A model generated the notes under the pieces. It saw only the letters and a list, made by a program, of their open reading frames with translations. It did no database searches and was not told the DNA's origin. The position numbers and the translations under genes were made by a program. Positions 28,401-40,400 of a DNA stretch of 64,000 nucleotides are shown here, piece after piece (the stretch's first letter is position 1; each line of letters begins with the position of its first letter). This DNA is from Plutella xylostella (taxonomy: Eukaryota; Arthropoda; Insecta; Lepidoptera; Plutellidae): NCBI RefSeq assembly GCF_932276165.1, contig NC_063993.1, positions 1,126,001-1,190,000 on the forward strand. Direction: 5' to 3'.

Positions 28401-31400
28401 AATGCGCATATTTGTCATCATCACTAAGAAAATGCAGTAATGTAAGTATATTGTAGATTGCATTGTTTTTATTTGATTGCACTCCACTTATTCAGAGAGG
28501 TACAAGTCCCTCAAAAACCACAATATTTGCTGTCGACACAACATGCACTGTTGATGCTCGCGAAGTGCAGTTTATACCCCAGCTGCACCAAAGGCACAAG
28601 TGTTTGAAAAATACTGTTAGCAACTCTGAATCTGACAGTTAAATTAGCGTTCACCGGCTTTGAAATTCAACACCATTTAGTTGTAGTGTGCACTGTTTGC
28701 AACAGAAAATGCACCTCCGTCCATTTGTAGACATTAATTTTACACTCCCCTTTTTTGCTCGCGTAACTGGGTCATGTTAAAATCAAATTTATTAATTTAT
28801 AGATTGGATATGTTTGATGGAGCTGCAGGTATATTTTTATTTATGAGTAAAAACTGGAAGTGTTTTTATCCCGGACTCCCCATGGGACAGCATTGAATTC
28901 AAATGCTATAATAATAATAATTTTATTTATTTCAGATAGTACAATCCATAAAATGTGTTAGTAACAATGAATCCTTAGTGTATGTTAGTAAATTATATTC
29001 ATAAACATGCATGATATTATAAAAAAAGATAAATAAATAAATAATAAATAATTAATTTCACATGTCAAATAGTTAATATAAAAGATAAATGTTGCCATAG
29101 CTAACTTGGTTATAGCTAACTTGGCCATAGCTTTTCAAATTATTTCGTTAATTTCTCGCCCTTAACTCTGGTTAAAGTTCAAACTGTGAACCCATATATC
29201 CTATGGCTTAACAATGGATAAACTTCCACCTAGAATAGTCAATATATTTTTCACAAGTTACGAATACTGTAGTCACAGAAAGAATGAGTCGATGGGCACG
29301 TTATATTCTCTTTGGCAACGGACAATGTTTCTAGACAGTTGGGGCAATATTTCATTCTAAACTGTGCGGTCTAGCCGCAGCGTGTCCATTGGAAGCTGAG
29401 AGTGTGAAATAGGGAAATGAAAATCTAGATTTGGGCAGCTGACGCCCTGTATTTTTTCATTAAAATTATACAGATCAGATAGAGCTATACTTTTGTTGAG
29501 TTTTCGTATTGTTATTGGTAACACGAAAGGTAGCTGATAATGACAATTGACACGCAACAATTTATATCGTCCAATTGTTTTTAATGATATTCGTACGATA
29601 AAAACCGGCCAAGTGCGAGTCGGGCTCGCGCACAAAGGGTTCCGTAGCAGCAAAATTACAGTTAAATCAACCTATCTCAAAAACTATAAGAGATACTTTG
29701 ATCAAACCAAAAATCGTTGAAAGAGTTAATTAGCATGCATCACCTCTATTTTTTTTAGAATTTTATACCCCGTAGTTATAAAAATAGAGGGGGGGGGACA
29801 TACTTTTTACGACTTTGAGAGCTGATATCTCAAAAACCGTTCACTTTAAGAAAAATGTTTTTTAGAAAACTTTATATCATTTTAAAAGACCTTTCCATTG
29901 ATACCCCACACGGGTATGTACATCGAAAAAAAAAATTTCATCCCTCAGTTACATGTATCCCACCCCCAATTCTTTTTTTTACTATTTAGTGTCATATTTT
30001 TGTAGCGGTTCATACAACACATATTCCCATCAAATTTCATCACTGTAGTACTTATAGTTTCCGAGTAAATCGGCTGTGACAGACGGACAGACGGACAGAC
30101 GGACAGACGGACATGACGAAACTATAAGGGTTCCGTTTTTGCCATTTTGGCTACGGAACCCTAAAAACACAAGCTAGCTAGTCCTACGTATTATATGTAC
30201 TCGTATGTAGATTTATCTTTAGAGCAAAAACTAGCCTTAAAATATACTCACACATATCCAAACTTATACTATAGGGCTAGTATTATCCCGCCAGCTTCTC
30301 ATTGGCGTCGCCTCGAAATGTTTTCATCCATATTTCAGCGTGAGCCGTGTGCATTGAAAGATATTCAGTTTGTCACATTGCCATTCTCTTATACAATATC
30401 TGGATGTGTTCGAAATATTACCCCTTCTTATTGCATTGCATTACCAAGAATCTTCGTGGAGAAAAAGCTTTTTCATAACAAATCGATTCCGGATTCAGGG
30501 ATTACATATTTGATTGTGTCTTTGTTGTGTTTATCCGGAAGTGTTGTGGCGCTTCTTCATCGTCCGATGTCCAACAGTGAACGATTACCCGACAATGCTG
30601 CCCGTTAATTTTAATGGCAGCTTTGCTTCGACCTAAAAAGTTTTCCCGTGGGAAGTCAGAGATAAAAAGTACATATACAAGCTCCTCTTAAAACACTCTA
30701 TCTATTTTAAAAAAACGCCACAAAATCCGTTGCGTAGTTTTAAAGAGCTAAACAAACGTAGATACAAACAGACGCTGGAAGCGACTTTGCTTTATACTGT
30801 GTAATGATACTGATACTCGTATTATATCCTCACTAATTTCCCCCAGGTGCTAGCCCTAGACCCGGACGCAGGGCTCAACGGTACAGTCCGCTACACGGGG
30901 CGCGCGCGCGGCAGCCGGGCCCTCCGTGTCCACGCCACCACGGGCCGACTGTACGCCGTCACCGCGCTTAAGATCGGCGGGGTTTATGATCTTACTGTGA
31001 GTATGATTGGTGATGAAGTAGAGGATACAGAGGAGGAAATAACAAACATTAGAGCTGTAGGCTAGGGTTTGATACTGTGGTGAAAGGATTGGCCAGGCAT
31101 GCAGTGGCTGACTGCCCAGGGTGCACCGGACGCATAATATGTATAAATAACAAGTGTTACGTCATTCGAAGGGGCTTCTGCGTTCGCTTTATAAAAGGCC
31201 TATTATATCAGTCCTGAATACGCTGAGATAAGTAAAGATCCATACATCAAAAACAAACAATTTCATCGGCTTAAAATACATTAGTAGGTACCTACAATAA
31301 AGGTGCAACGGCAAGAAGATAAATCGCCGCAACATAACAATAACTCGAGACGAGAATACTTCACTAAAGTGCCGTGTGTTGTGTGTTGTATTTCCAAATG

Positions 31401-34400
31401 ACAAATTGAGACGCTCGCAACATTGTGTCGCTAACAACTTAGCCGCAATCGCAAAACTACCACACACATACGGGGCTCCCAGTCTGCTAACGAACGGGTT
31501 TCGGAGGGTTCTAGCTGAAAACCAGCGCTATGGTGTGGTGTAGTATACCTCCCATAGCATCAAGCTGAGCTAGAACCCATTTCGGCACCGAGAACCAACA
31601 TTCATGCTTATTTTTATATATATTTTTATTACTTTTTAACCTTTTATTGTAAATGTATGTGTTGTTTCTCCGGACGTCAGTCTAGACGAGATTAGTATAG
31701 CTCTCAAACAGCTAAAAAACAACAAAGCTCCGGGAGATGATGGAATAACGACAGAACTTCTGAAAGCCGGCGGTAGACCGATTTTAATAGCACTTCGGAG
31801 GCTGTTTAATTCCGTCATACTCGAAGGCACAAGCCCGGAGGCATGGAGCAGAAGTGTAGTGACTTTGTTCTTCAAGAAAGGCAACAAAGCCCTATTGAAG
31901 AATTATAGACCCATTGCACTTCTGAGCCATGTGTACAAGCTGTTTTCGAGAGTTATTACGAATCGTCTCGAGCAAAGACTCGACGACTTCCAGCCACCCG
32001 AACAAGCCGGGTTCCGAAAAGGCTATAGTACCATAGACCACATACACACGCTTCGGCAGGTTATACAGAAGACCGAGGAGTATAATCTACCTTTATGTCT
32101 AGCGTTTGTGGACTATGAGAAAGCCTTTGATTCTATTGAGCTCTGGGCGATGCTTCAATCCCTTCAGCGGTGCCATATAGACTATCGCTATATCGAGGTG
32201 TTGAGATGTATGTACAATGCTGCCACAATGTCAGTTCGATTACACGAACATAGCACAAAACCGATCCAGTTGCAAAGGGGCGTGAGACAGGGAGATGTTA
32301 TTTCTCCGAAACTGTTCACCTGTGCACTGGAAGATGTTTTTAAGCTTGTAGAGTGGAAAAGACTGGGCATTAACGTCAATGGCGAATATATCTCTCATCT
32401 ACGATTTGCTGATGACATAGTTATTATGGCGAAAACGCTGGAGGAGTTAGGCGAAATGCTCACAGACCTCAATGATGCCTCTAAACAAGTTGGGCTGAAA
32501 ATGAACATGGACAAGACAAAGGTCATGTCGAACGAACATGGTTCATCATCGCCCGTAACTGTAGGAGGTGTCACCATCGAAGTTGTTGATCAGTATCCCT
32601 ACCTAGGACAAGTGATCCGATTAGGAAAATCCAACTTCGATAAAGAGGTAGCTCGTAGAATCCAACTCGGATGGGCAGCGTTCGGGAAATTACGACACAT
32701 CTTCACTGAAAACATACCTCAGTGTCTGAAAACAAAAGTTTTCAATCAGTGCGTGTTGCCAGTGATGACTTACGGAGCCGAGACGTGGTGCTTCACCAAA
32801 GGGCTTATCCACAAGCTCAGAGTTGCTCAGCGTGCTATGGAAAGGGCTATGTTAGGCGTGTCCCTGCGAGATAGGATTCGTAATGAAGAAATCCGCAGGA
32901 GAACTAAAGTTACCGACATAGCCAAAAGGATTAGCACGCTGAAGTGGCAATGGGCTGGCCACGTAGCCCGCAGAGCCGACGACCGCTGGAGTAGAAAGGT
33001 TCTGGAGTGGAGACCCCGTGTCGGCAAACGGCGTGTCGGTCGCCCCCCAACCCGTTGGTCTGATGATCTGCGGAAGGTAGCGGGAAGCCGCTGGATGCAG
33101 ATGGCGGGTGACCGTTTGGGGTGGCGATCGTTAGGAGAGGCCTATGTCCAACAGTGGACTACGGAAGGCTGAGAGAGAGAGAGAGAGAGTGTTGTTTCTG
33201 TGTGTGTTAGAAATAAATGAAGTTTCTGAAATACAAACCGTTTATTAGCGTTGACGAGGTTTTTAGAATGTTTTCGCAAGCTACCAACTGTTTTTGCGAG
33301 CGCTAAGTGAATATTTGTTACGAGCAATAATATACTCCATTAACTTCAAGTTAATGGTGATGGAAAACAAAAGCATAAAAATTATTAATCTTTTATGAAC
33401 TCACGACATCAAAGCACCCCTTCTATGCTCCTTTCAGATAAAGCTCGTAATTTTCGGCAATGGGTTAGAAATACTGCATAAAATGTTACATAAAAGTTAA
33501 TCGACCCGTTGTAAAACTGAATTCTTTTCCCAGAGCGGATTATCAATAATAAGTAAACGTAAATACGGACAGAGTTCGCTTGTTTGGGAGGCTGTCCTGG
33601 TGATTCCGTCAATGCGAAATAACGGAGTACTCCCAGTCCAACGACAGCCCGTTGAGCATCAGTATTTAGTAGACTCGGCCCTGTGACACTCGCGCTCCCG
33701 GATTACAGACTACAAAAGGGTCTCGGCTTAAACTTCGGCAAGTTTGTAAAGTGAAAGTTGTCCAACTATTCCGAGTACATACATATTTCTCCATTATTCG
33801 CATTCACACTCGGCATCCACTTGGGGGACATATTTTGCGGCGTTCGTGTGGTTTGCTTCGGAAAGATTTTCGCAAAGTTTTGTTATGTCACGACGCTGGA
33901 ATGGCGCACTGGTAACTGCGATGTCCAAGCGTCCATTTGTTATGCGGTCACAATCAAAACATTTCCAGTCACTAAAACTGCCGCTCAATCCCACAGAAAT
34001 GATAGTCAGAGCATCAATCTACATAAACGCACAGCCTCTAATAATCCACTGTAAGACATGAGCCTTCTCTTCGAGGGTTGTTGCCATAATTTTAACTTTT
34101 GGCAGGCGAGGCATATTCAAACCATTTTCCATAATAATCATCATCAGCCTTCTATCACCCACTGTTGGGTATAGGGCTCCTTATTTGTACGCCAATTCTT
34201 CCGGTCCTGTGTCGGTCTGGTCCACTTTTTGATTTCCATCATTACTCCAACTCCTTCACCCCCAGGTCCGTGCATGCGACGGCGGCGGCCGCTGCGGCTG
34301 GGCCCGCGTGGCTGTCCGCGGCGCCCCCCCCGGCTCCGGCGCGCCCCCCCGCCTGCCCCCGCCGCCCCCCCTGCAGGTGGCGGAGCTGGACTCGCCGGGG

Positions 34401-37400
34401 TTCCTGCTGGCGCTGCTGCAAGCGGAGGATGATGAGGGGGACACGCTGTATTATGATATTGTTGGTGAGTGGATTTGCATTCATAGTTTCCTGTAAGCTC
34501 TCAAATCACAGCACAATATACCTAAGCTGTTTTATGATATTTTTGGTAACCTAATTTGAATACATTTTCACAGTATTTTCTTGAGGTCGGACTTGGTGAA
34601 AGTATGAGTGTTCCTGATAGATCTTCGACAAGCTCAAGATCTCAAACAATACACAGCAAAAGTCTATTCACACGCAGTTTACTGTCTTCCTCGCTCTCAT
34701 CACTCAGAACTGGCGACATTATTTATGCCGAGTTGGATCTCTCCCAGGCAGCCTTAGATTGAAGAAGTGGCTTTGTGTTGTGTACAAATAAATAATGTTC
34801 TATCTATCTTTGTATGCAGCTCTAGGTTTCCCTTAAATTCATTATTTAGGCTTCCACATCTAACCTCAGATGCTCATCCACAGACGGCGACCCCCGCTCG
34901 GAGTTCCACATGGGGCGCGAGGACGGGTCGCTGGTGCTGGCGCGCCGGCTGCTGTGGGAGCGGCAGGCACTCTACACCCTCAACATTAGTGTCAGCGACG
35001 GACTGAATACTATTTATACACCTGTGAGTAGATTATGTAGCCCTAGCTTAAGCCTTAGTTTCATGAAGTTTCATCATACTCTGTTAGATCGTTAACGCAT
35101 AGTTACATTATAGCGAGAGATTAGTGGCCGAATTGTGAAACATCTGTCAAGAATTTAATGTAGAAATTTTATTTTAGTTGACACTTACAATGTAACAGGG
35201 GTGGTAAAGATCTAACGGACTAAGGTGAAACTAGGCATAATCCGGGCAGTTAGAGAACTATGGTTACTATAGTGAAGCAGCAGGCTGAAGTGTTAATGGG
35301 TTGGGTAAAAGAGCAGTGACCTTTTGGGTGGATACTAGATAAGTTCTTGAGTGGAGATCAGCAACAGTCAAATGTAGCGTAGGGCTCCTTTCATTTCAGC
35401 CGGCAGCCCTCTGGACCGACTCGACCTATTCAACGGAATTAGATACAAATTAAGTTACGAGTAGGTACATCAGGGTCATAAATAGACACATTTTTATACT
35501 GAAATTGCCACGGGAAACCTTTTAAAAAAAGCTAATCTATTCGTAATTATATTCTAAAAGGTCGTAGTCTAAAACCTTTTCAGTACGTACTTATGTATAA
35601 ATAATATGTATTTAATACGCTTATACGAGTATCGAATAGTCTAACCGTAGATACCTGGATCAACCGAGCTTACAGCGCGTCCGCGGAATTATTTATTGAT
35701 ATTTAATGCAAATTCGGTATCGCACGTGTCTTCATACTGTTGGGAACCAGGGTTCAGTGATCCTCATTTGAAAAACACCAAGGTATGATTGAGAAGTCAG
35801 ACGGCACCTAAAGATTTTATATTATCGCCATCAAAACGTAAATCACTCATGTATTATGGATAACAGTTATTTCTCAATGAACATTTTAGCTTCTGAAATA
35901 ATTCAGAATAACTCAACTGTATAAATAATTTGGATCGTAAAAAAACTCCTAAAAGACAAACAGCGTATCTGCCAAATTGGTATAATTTATCAAACGACAG
36001 ACATCAAAGTGATATTGATACGAGCGTATTTATTATGAAATTAATCGGTTGACGACCTAAAAGGCAATTTAGAGTCAATTTATTAGATTATCTATTCAAG
36101 TGTTTCGAATACACAAACATCACAATCAATTTACATTTAGTTGCTACCCTCCGATTTGATTATTTCATTATTTGGTATTTTCCTTTCCGTCCCTGTGTCA
36201 CAAGTAGGTAGATACCTAAATATATACCGATGAGTTTCAATGTGTGAGTAGAATACGGCTATGATGAATCTATCATAGGCTATGATAGAGATGAAAATGG
36301 TTTTCCGACTTCTAGGTAATTAAATAACTATGTATAAACTATCTGTAACTAATTATAAATTTTACAACACTTCTTTCCAGGTAAACATAACAGTAGTAAA
36401 CGACCTAAACGAAGGCGGCCTGACATTCTCGCAAGAACAGTACACGATAGAAGTGGACGAAGACACTCGAGTGGGGGCCGCTCTGGCCGCCGTCCATGCT
36501 GGCCCCCCGGGCGGCGGGGACCGGGGGCTCCGAGTCCTCTATGGGATACTGGCAGCAAGGGCCCCAGCCTCTATGCCACTGTTCCGACTGCAAGAGTTGT
36601 CTGGTGTCTTGGAGTTGGCTCAACCGCTTGACAGGTGGGTGAATTTGACGTTTGGGGAAAAGTTGGAATAGCGCTATCTAGTGGGTGCGGTTTTATCTTG
36701 GTGGGGTGATAGTTCGTGGAAAAGTTGGAATAGCGCCCTCTAGTGGATGAGGTTAGAGATACGTGGAGAGTTTGTGTGTTAGTGCATGTTAGAATGTTTT
36801 TGCTGGAGCGTTGAAGCAACAGGTTTTTCATTCTTGATGCAAATACTACGTTAGATGATAGATGGTGTACTAAGAAAGTAGTATAATGTTTTTAAATATA
36901 AAAATAATATTCGTATCCATAGAATTTCCATGTATTCACTCACACAACTTCACCTTCCACAGAGAAACATCCTCACGCCACGAGCTAACAATCTGGGCCC
37001 GCGACAGCGCCCCCCGCGCTTCCCGCGCCTACGCCCGCCTCACCGTCATCGTCAAAGACATCGACGAACACCCTCCAGAATGGGGCCGACGCCTAGCCGA
37101 GGCCCGCATCCCTTCAACTGCTCCTATTGGCTCTTCAGTTATAACTTTACAGGCTACGGATAGAGATTTTGGGGAGAACGCGCGGATAACATACTCTTTA
37201 GCCGGTGGAGACGCAAGCGGTTCATTTGAAGTGGATCCGTTGTTAGGGGAAGTCCGTCTGGCTCGTGAGTTGCCGGTGGGAGTTAAGGAGTATACTCTGA
37301 GTGTACGGGCAGCCAACCCGCCGCCCGCCGCGCGCGCCGCCACGCTGCCGCTGCATGTGATTGTCGTGGAGCCGGATAACGCGCCGCCTGTGTGAGTTGG

Positions 37401-40400
37401 ACTTTTGGATTTTATTATAACTTTAAGGGTGAGGCCAGACGAGCGTAAGTTTGTGAGTTGTGAGTCGCGTATTCCGGCAGAAATATGTGCACGAGGACGT
37501 GGGGAGCAATTAGCTTCCCCGCCCCCCTTGCCCCGTGAATCAGAATACCTGACTCATAACTCACAAAATTACGCTCGTTTGGCCTCATCCTAAATATTTA
37601 GGGTAAAATTTGATCAGTGATGATACGACTACGGGTATTTTGACCTAGCAAGGGCTGGTCAAAATGGAACCGAGTCAGGTTCAATTACAGGCCGATTCCT
37701 CCGATCTAATTATATCCCCATAATCTGCCAACTTATTGTAACAGGTAGATCAGATGTATGAGCATAATTCAATTTTAACGCCCCAACCCTTCCACAGCTT
37801 CACCACCCCCTCAATAACGTCGGAGGTCTACTCCGACGCGGCGATTGGCACGTCCCTAGCCGTGGCCGAGGCACGGTCCTCCTGCTCAGTACAATACTCT
37901 CTGCGCGGGGCTGAGGGCCGGTTCAGAGTGAACCCCGCGGCCGGGCAGATAGCCACAGCGGCGATATTGTCGAGGAGTAAATTCCCACACGAGGAGAAGA
38001 GAGCGCCTGCGACGCAAGTGACGCCCCAGTTTTGGGTGGTCGCTACTAATATGGTGAGATTGTGGGGTATTATTATATTATAGTAGTGTGTGAAGATTGG
38101 AAAGGTGTGTATATGGGGAATCTTGTATAGTAAATATAGTAAGGCTTGGGTATAGACAATTTTTTTTCTAATATCCTAATTGTTACATGTAATAGATACA
38201 TTAGGGCCATGATATGCTACACATGTACCTATAGGGTATAGTTTCGTCAGTGGGTCTCTCTGACTCACTCCGCTACGCTGAAGCGAAATAGCCAGTTTCG
38301 TAACCCCGAGAGGACCTTTCTTGTTCTGAAATGAAACCTTGTGTCATAAACTTCTTCGAAATAAACCACTACTTAACTAACAAACATTACTCTCCCCAGG
38401 GCGGCGGCACCTCCGAGATCCCGGTCACAATCCACGTGTTAGAACGCAACGAGTACCCGCCGCAGTTCACGCAGCGGGAGTACCGGGGAAGAGTCTCTGA
38501 AGCGGCTGAGACTGGCGCTTTGGTGTCGGAACAGGTGATTTATAGCTCAAATCAAATCATATTTATTTAAACAATTAGACACAGGCTTACAAGACACAAT
38601 GTTGTCAGTTGTTTTAGTTTTATTTTAATCACCAAATAAACACGATACGACGTTGCATCGTAAAACGACTCCTTCCCACTGACGTGTTCAATGGGAGAGA
38701 CCGGCGCGACTCGACGTTGTTACTAACAACTTAAATACTAGAAAGATTGTTAGCTTTGTTATAAAAAATATATTAAAGTGTAAAATGTGACGTGATAAAT
38801 TTAGAAATTGAACAAAATCATAGACATAAGATAGTCATGTGTTTACATTCCATATGCCATTTTTACAAACTATACCTATTATCCACCCAGGGTTCCCCAG
38901 AGCCGCTAGTGCTAACCACAGAAGACGGTGACTCGCCAGCCAATCAGCAGAAGGCATTCGAAGTGCTAGACCCTGACGCAGCCAGAGTTTTCACTATCAA
39001 CCCGACGACTGGTGCTGTTGTACTGAGAGAGAGTCTGGACTATGAGACCCAGCCACGATATGAGTTTACTGTTAAGGTTTGTATGTTTTGTTGCTAAGAG
39101 ACTATTTATTTATAACTAGCAAAGTTTGTTGTGATCTTAAAAAATCTTCGCCAAGCAAAGGATTTCAAATATTATAATGTACTTACGAAAGTAAAAAACT
39201 AATTGAAAATGACCGATGTTGCAGAAACGAGAGTATAAGCTACGATAAGAGTGAGATAGCAAGAGTCTGTAGATCGTTATCATTGGTAGATATTATTTAT
39301 ATAACGTGAACTATCAGGTATGAGGAAGAGCAAAAAAAATATGAGAATGTATAAGTGAAAAATAGGTACTCCTAATATAATATAATAATAATTCAGGTTC
39401 TTATTTAACGTTTTTTTTGTTACCCACAGGTATTAGACATGGGCACACCTCGCCTCACATCCGACAGCGTGGCGACCGTCATAATCGACGTCATCGACGT
39501 AAACGACTGTGCACCCAAGTTCCCAGAATCGACCTACACCACCACCATCCTACTACCAACCGCTAAGGACGTCCTCGTCATAGAACTACTAGCCATAGAC
39601 GCTGATTCTACTAAACAGACCATAAAGTACGATATCATAGAAGGCGACGAAGCCGGAGCGTTTAGACTAGAACAGAGCGGGAAATTATTAGTGGATAAAC
39701 CAGATGTTTTGAACGAGGAGTATAAGCTGAGGGTCAGGGCGTCGGACGGGGAGTATTCTAGTACCACAAGGGTTCGGGTCACGGTGCGAACGCCGGAGCC
39801 AGCCGGGCTCGCGTTCCAGAAGACGGATTACTACGTGTCGGTGGTGGAGAACTCTACGAAGCCGGTGACGGTCGAAGTCTTGAACGTGCTGGGCGCGGCG
39901 TTGAATGAGCATGTCGAGTTCAAGATATTGAACCCGGTTGAAGGGTTTCAGGTGAGCATTGGTATTTCTTATGGTTTACTGGTTTAGCCCCAGTTTCACC
40001 ATAGTTTGGTAGATCATTAACACCCCTGTTACATTGAAATGTCATAAATTATACGTCATCTCTATATTAAATTCTTGACCAAGTCAAAAGTCACCAACTA
40101 ATCCCTTGTTATCATCTCACAGACTATGGTGAAACTGAGACTTAGCTTTCTTGTCTAACGACTGTCGCCTATAATTTTGTTATGTGCCAGTTCAAATAAG
40201 AATCCATGGACCCTTATTGTGCCATCCATGATTATTACTGACGATATTCTAAATAAAAAAACTTGCCTTTGACTTCACATTCTTTGTTTGTCAATATTCT
40301 ATCCACTAACTTCCAACCTCCATTCCAGATGGGCATAACATCAGGCGCAGTGACCGCCGGTACAATCCCGCTCGACCGGGAAGAGCGTTCATCCTACATC

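Larger units (their letters stand above)
27856..30846 (+). other. Intron 7 of ft
   Basis: About 3 kb with the (AGACGGAC)n dispersed repeat (29599-30166), a LINE-tail-like ATAATAATTTTATTTATTTC stretch near 28910-29060, and a repeat at about 30612-30806 ending ACAGACGCTGGAAGCGACTT. An open frame at 30195-30608 has no recognisable product. Confidence 0.6.
30997..34265 (+). other. Intron 8 of ft, with RTE LINE
   Basis: Holds a TSD-flanked RTE insertion (31670-33188) and a reversed RTE 3' tail near 34130-34230. At 31085-31130 is a short repeat shared with 12180-12240, and at about 31508 an AGCTGAAAACCAGCGCT motif shared with 59750. The 33.2-34.1 kb stretch has nothing I recognise. Confidence 0.6.

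Noticed and set aside
30079..30113. (AGACGGAC)n as a CRISPR-like or satellite array
   Set aside because: A short simple run inside a dispersed lepidopteran repeat; there are no spacers.
30195..30608. 137-codon open frame in intron 7
   Set aside because: No recognisable motif, base composition like the intron, and it is not in phase with flanking ft exons.
33758..34061. Small overlapping open frames in intron 8
   Set aside because: No homology-like motif and no phase agreement with ft; chance frames.
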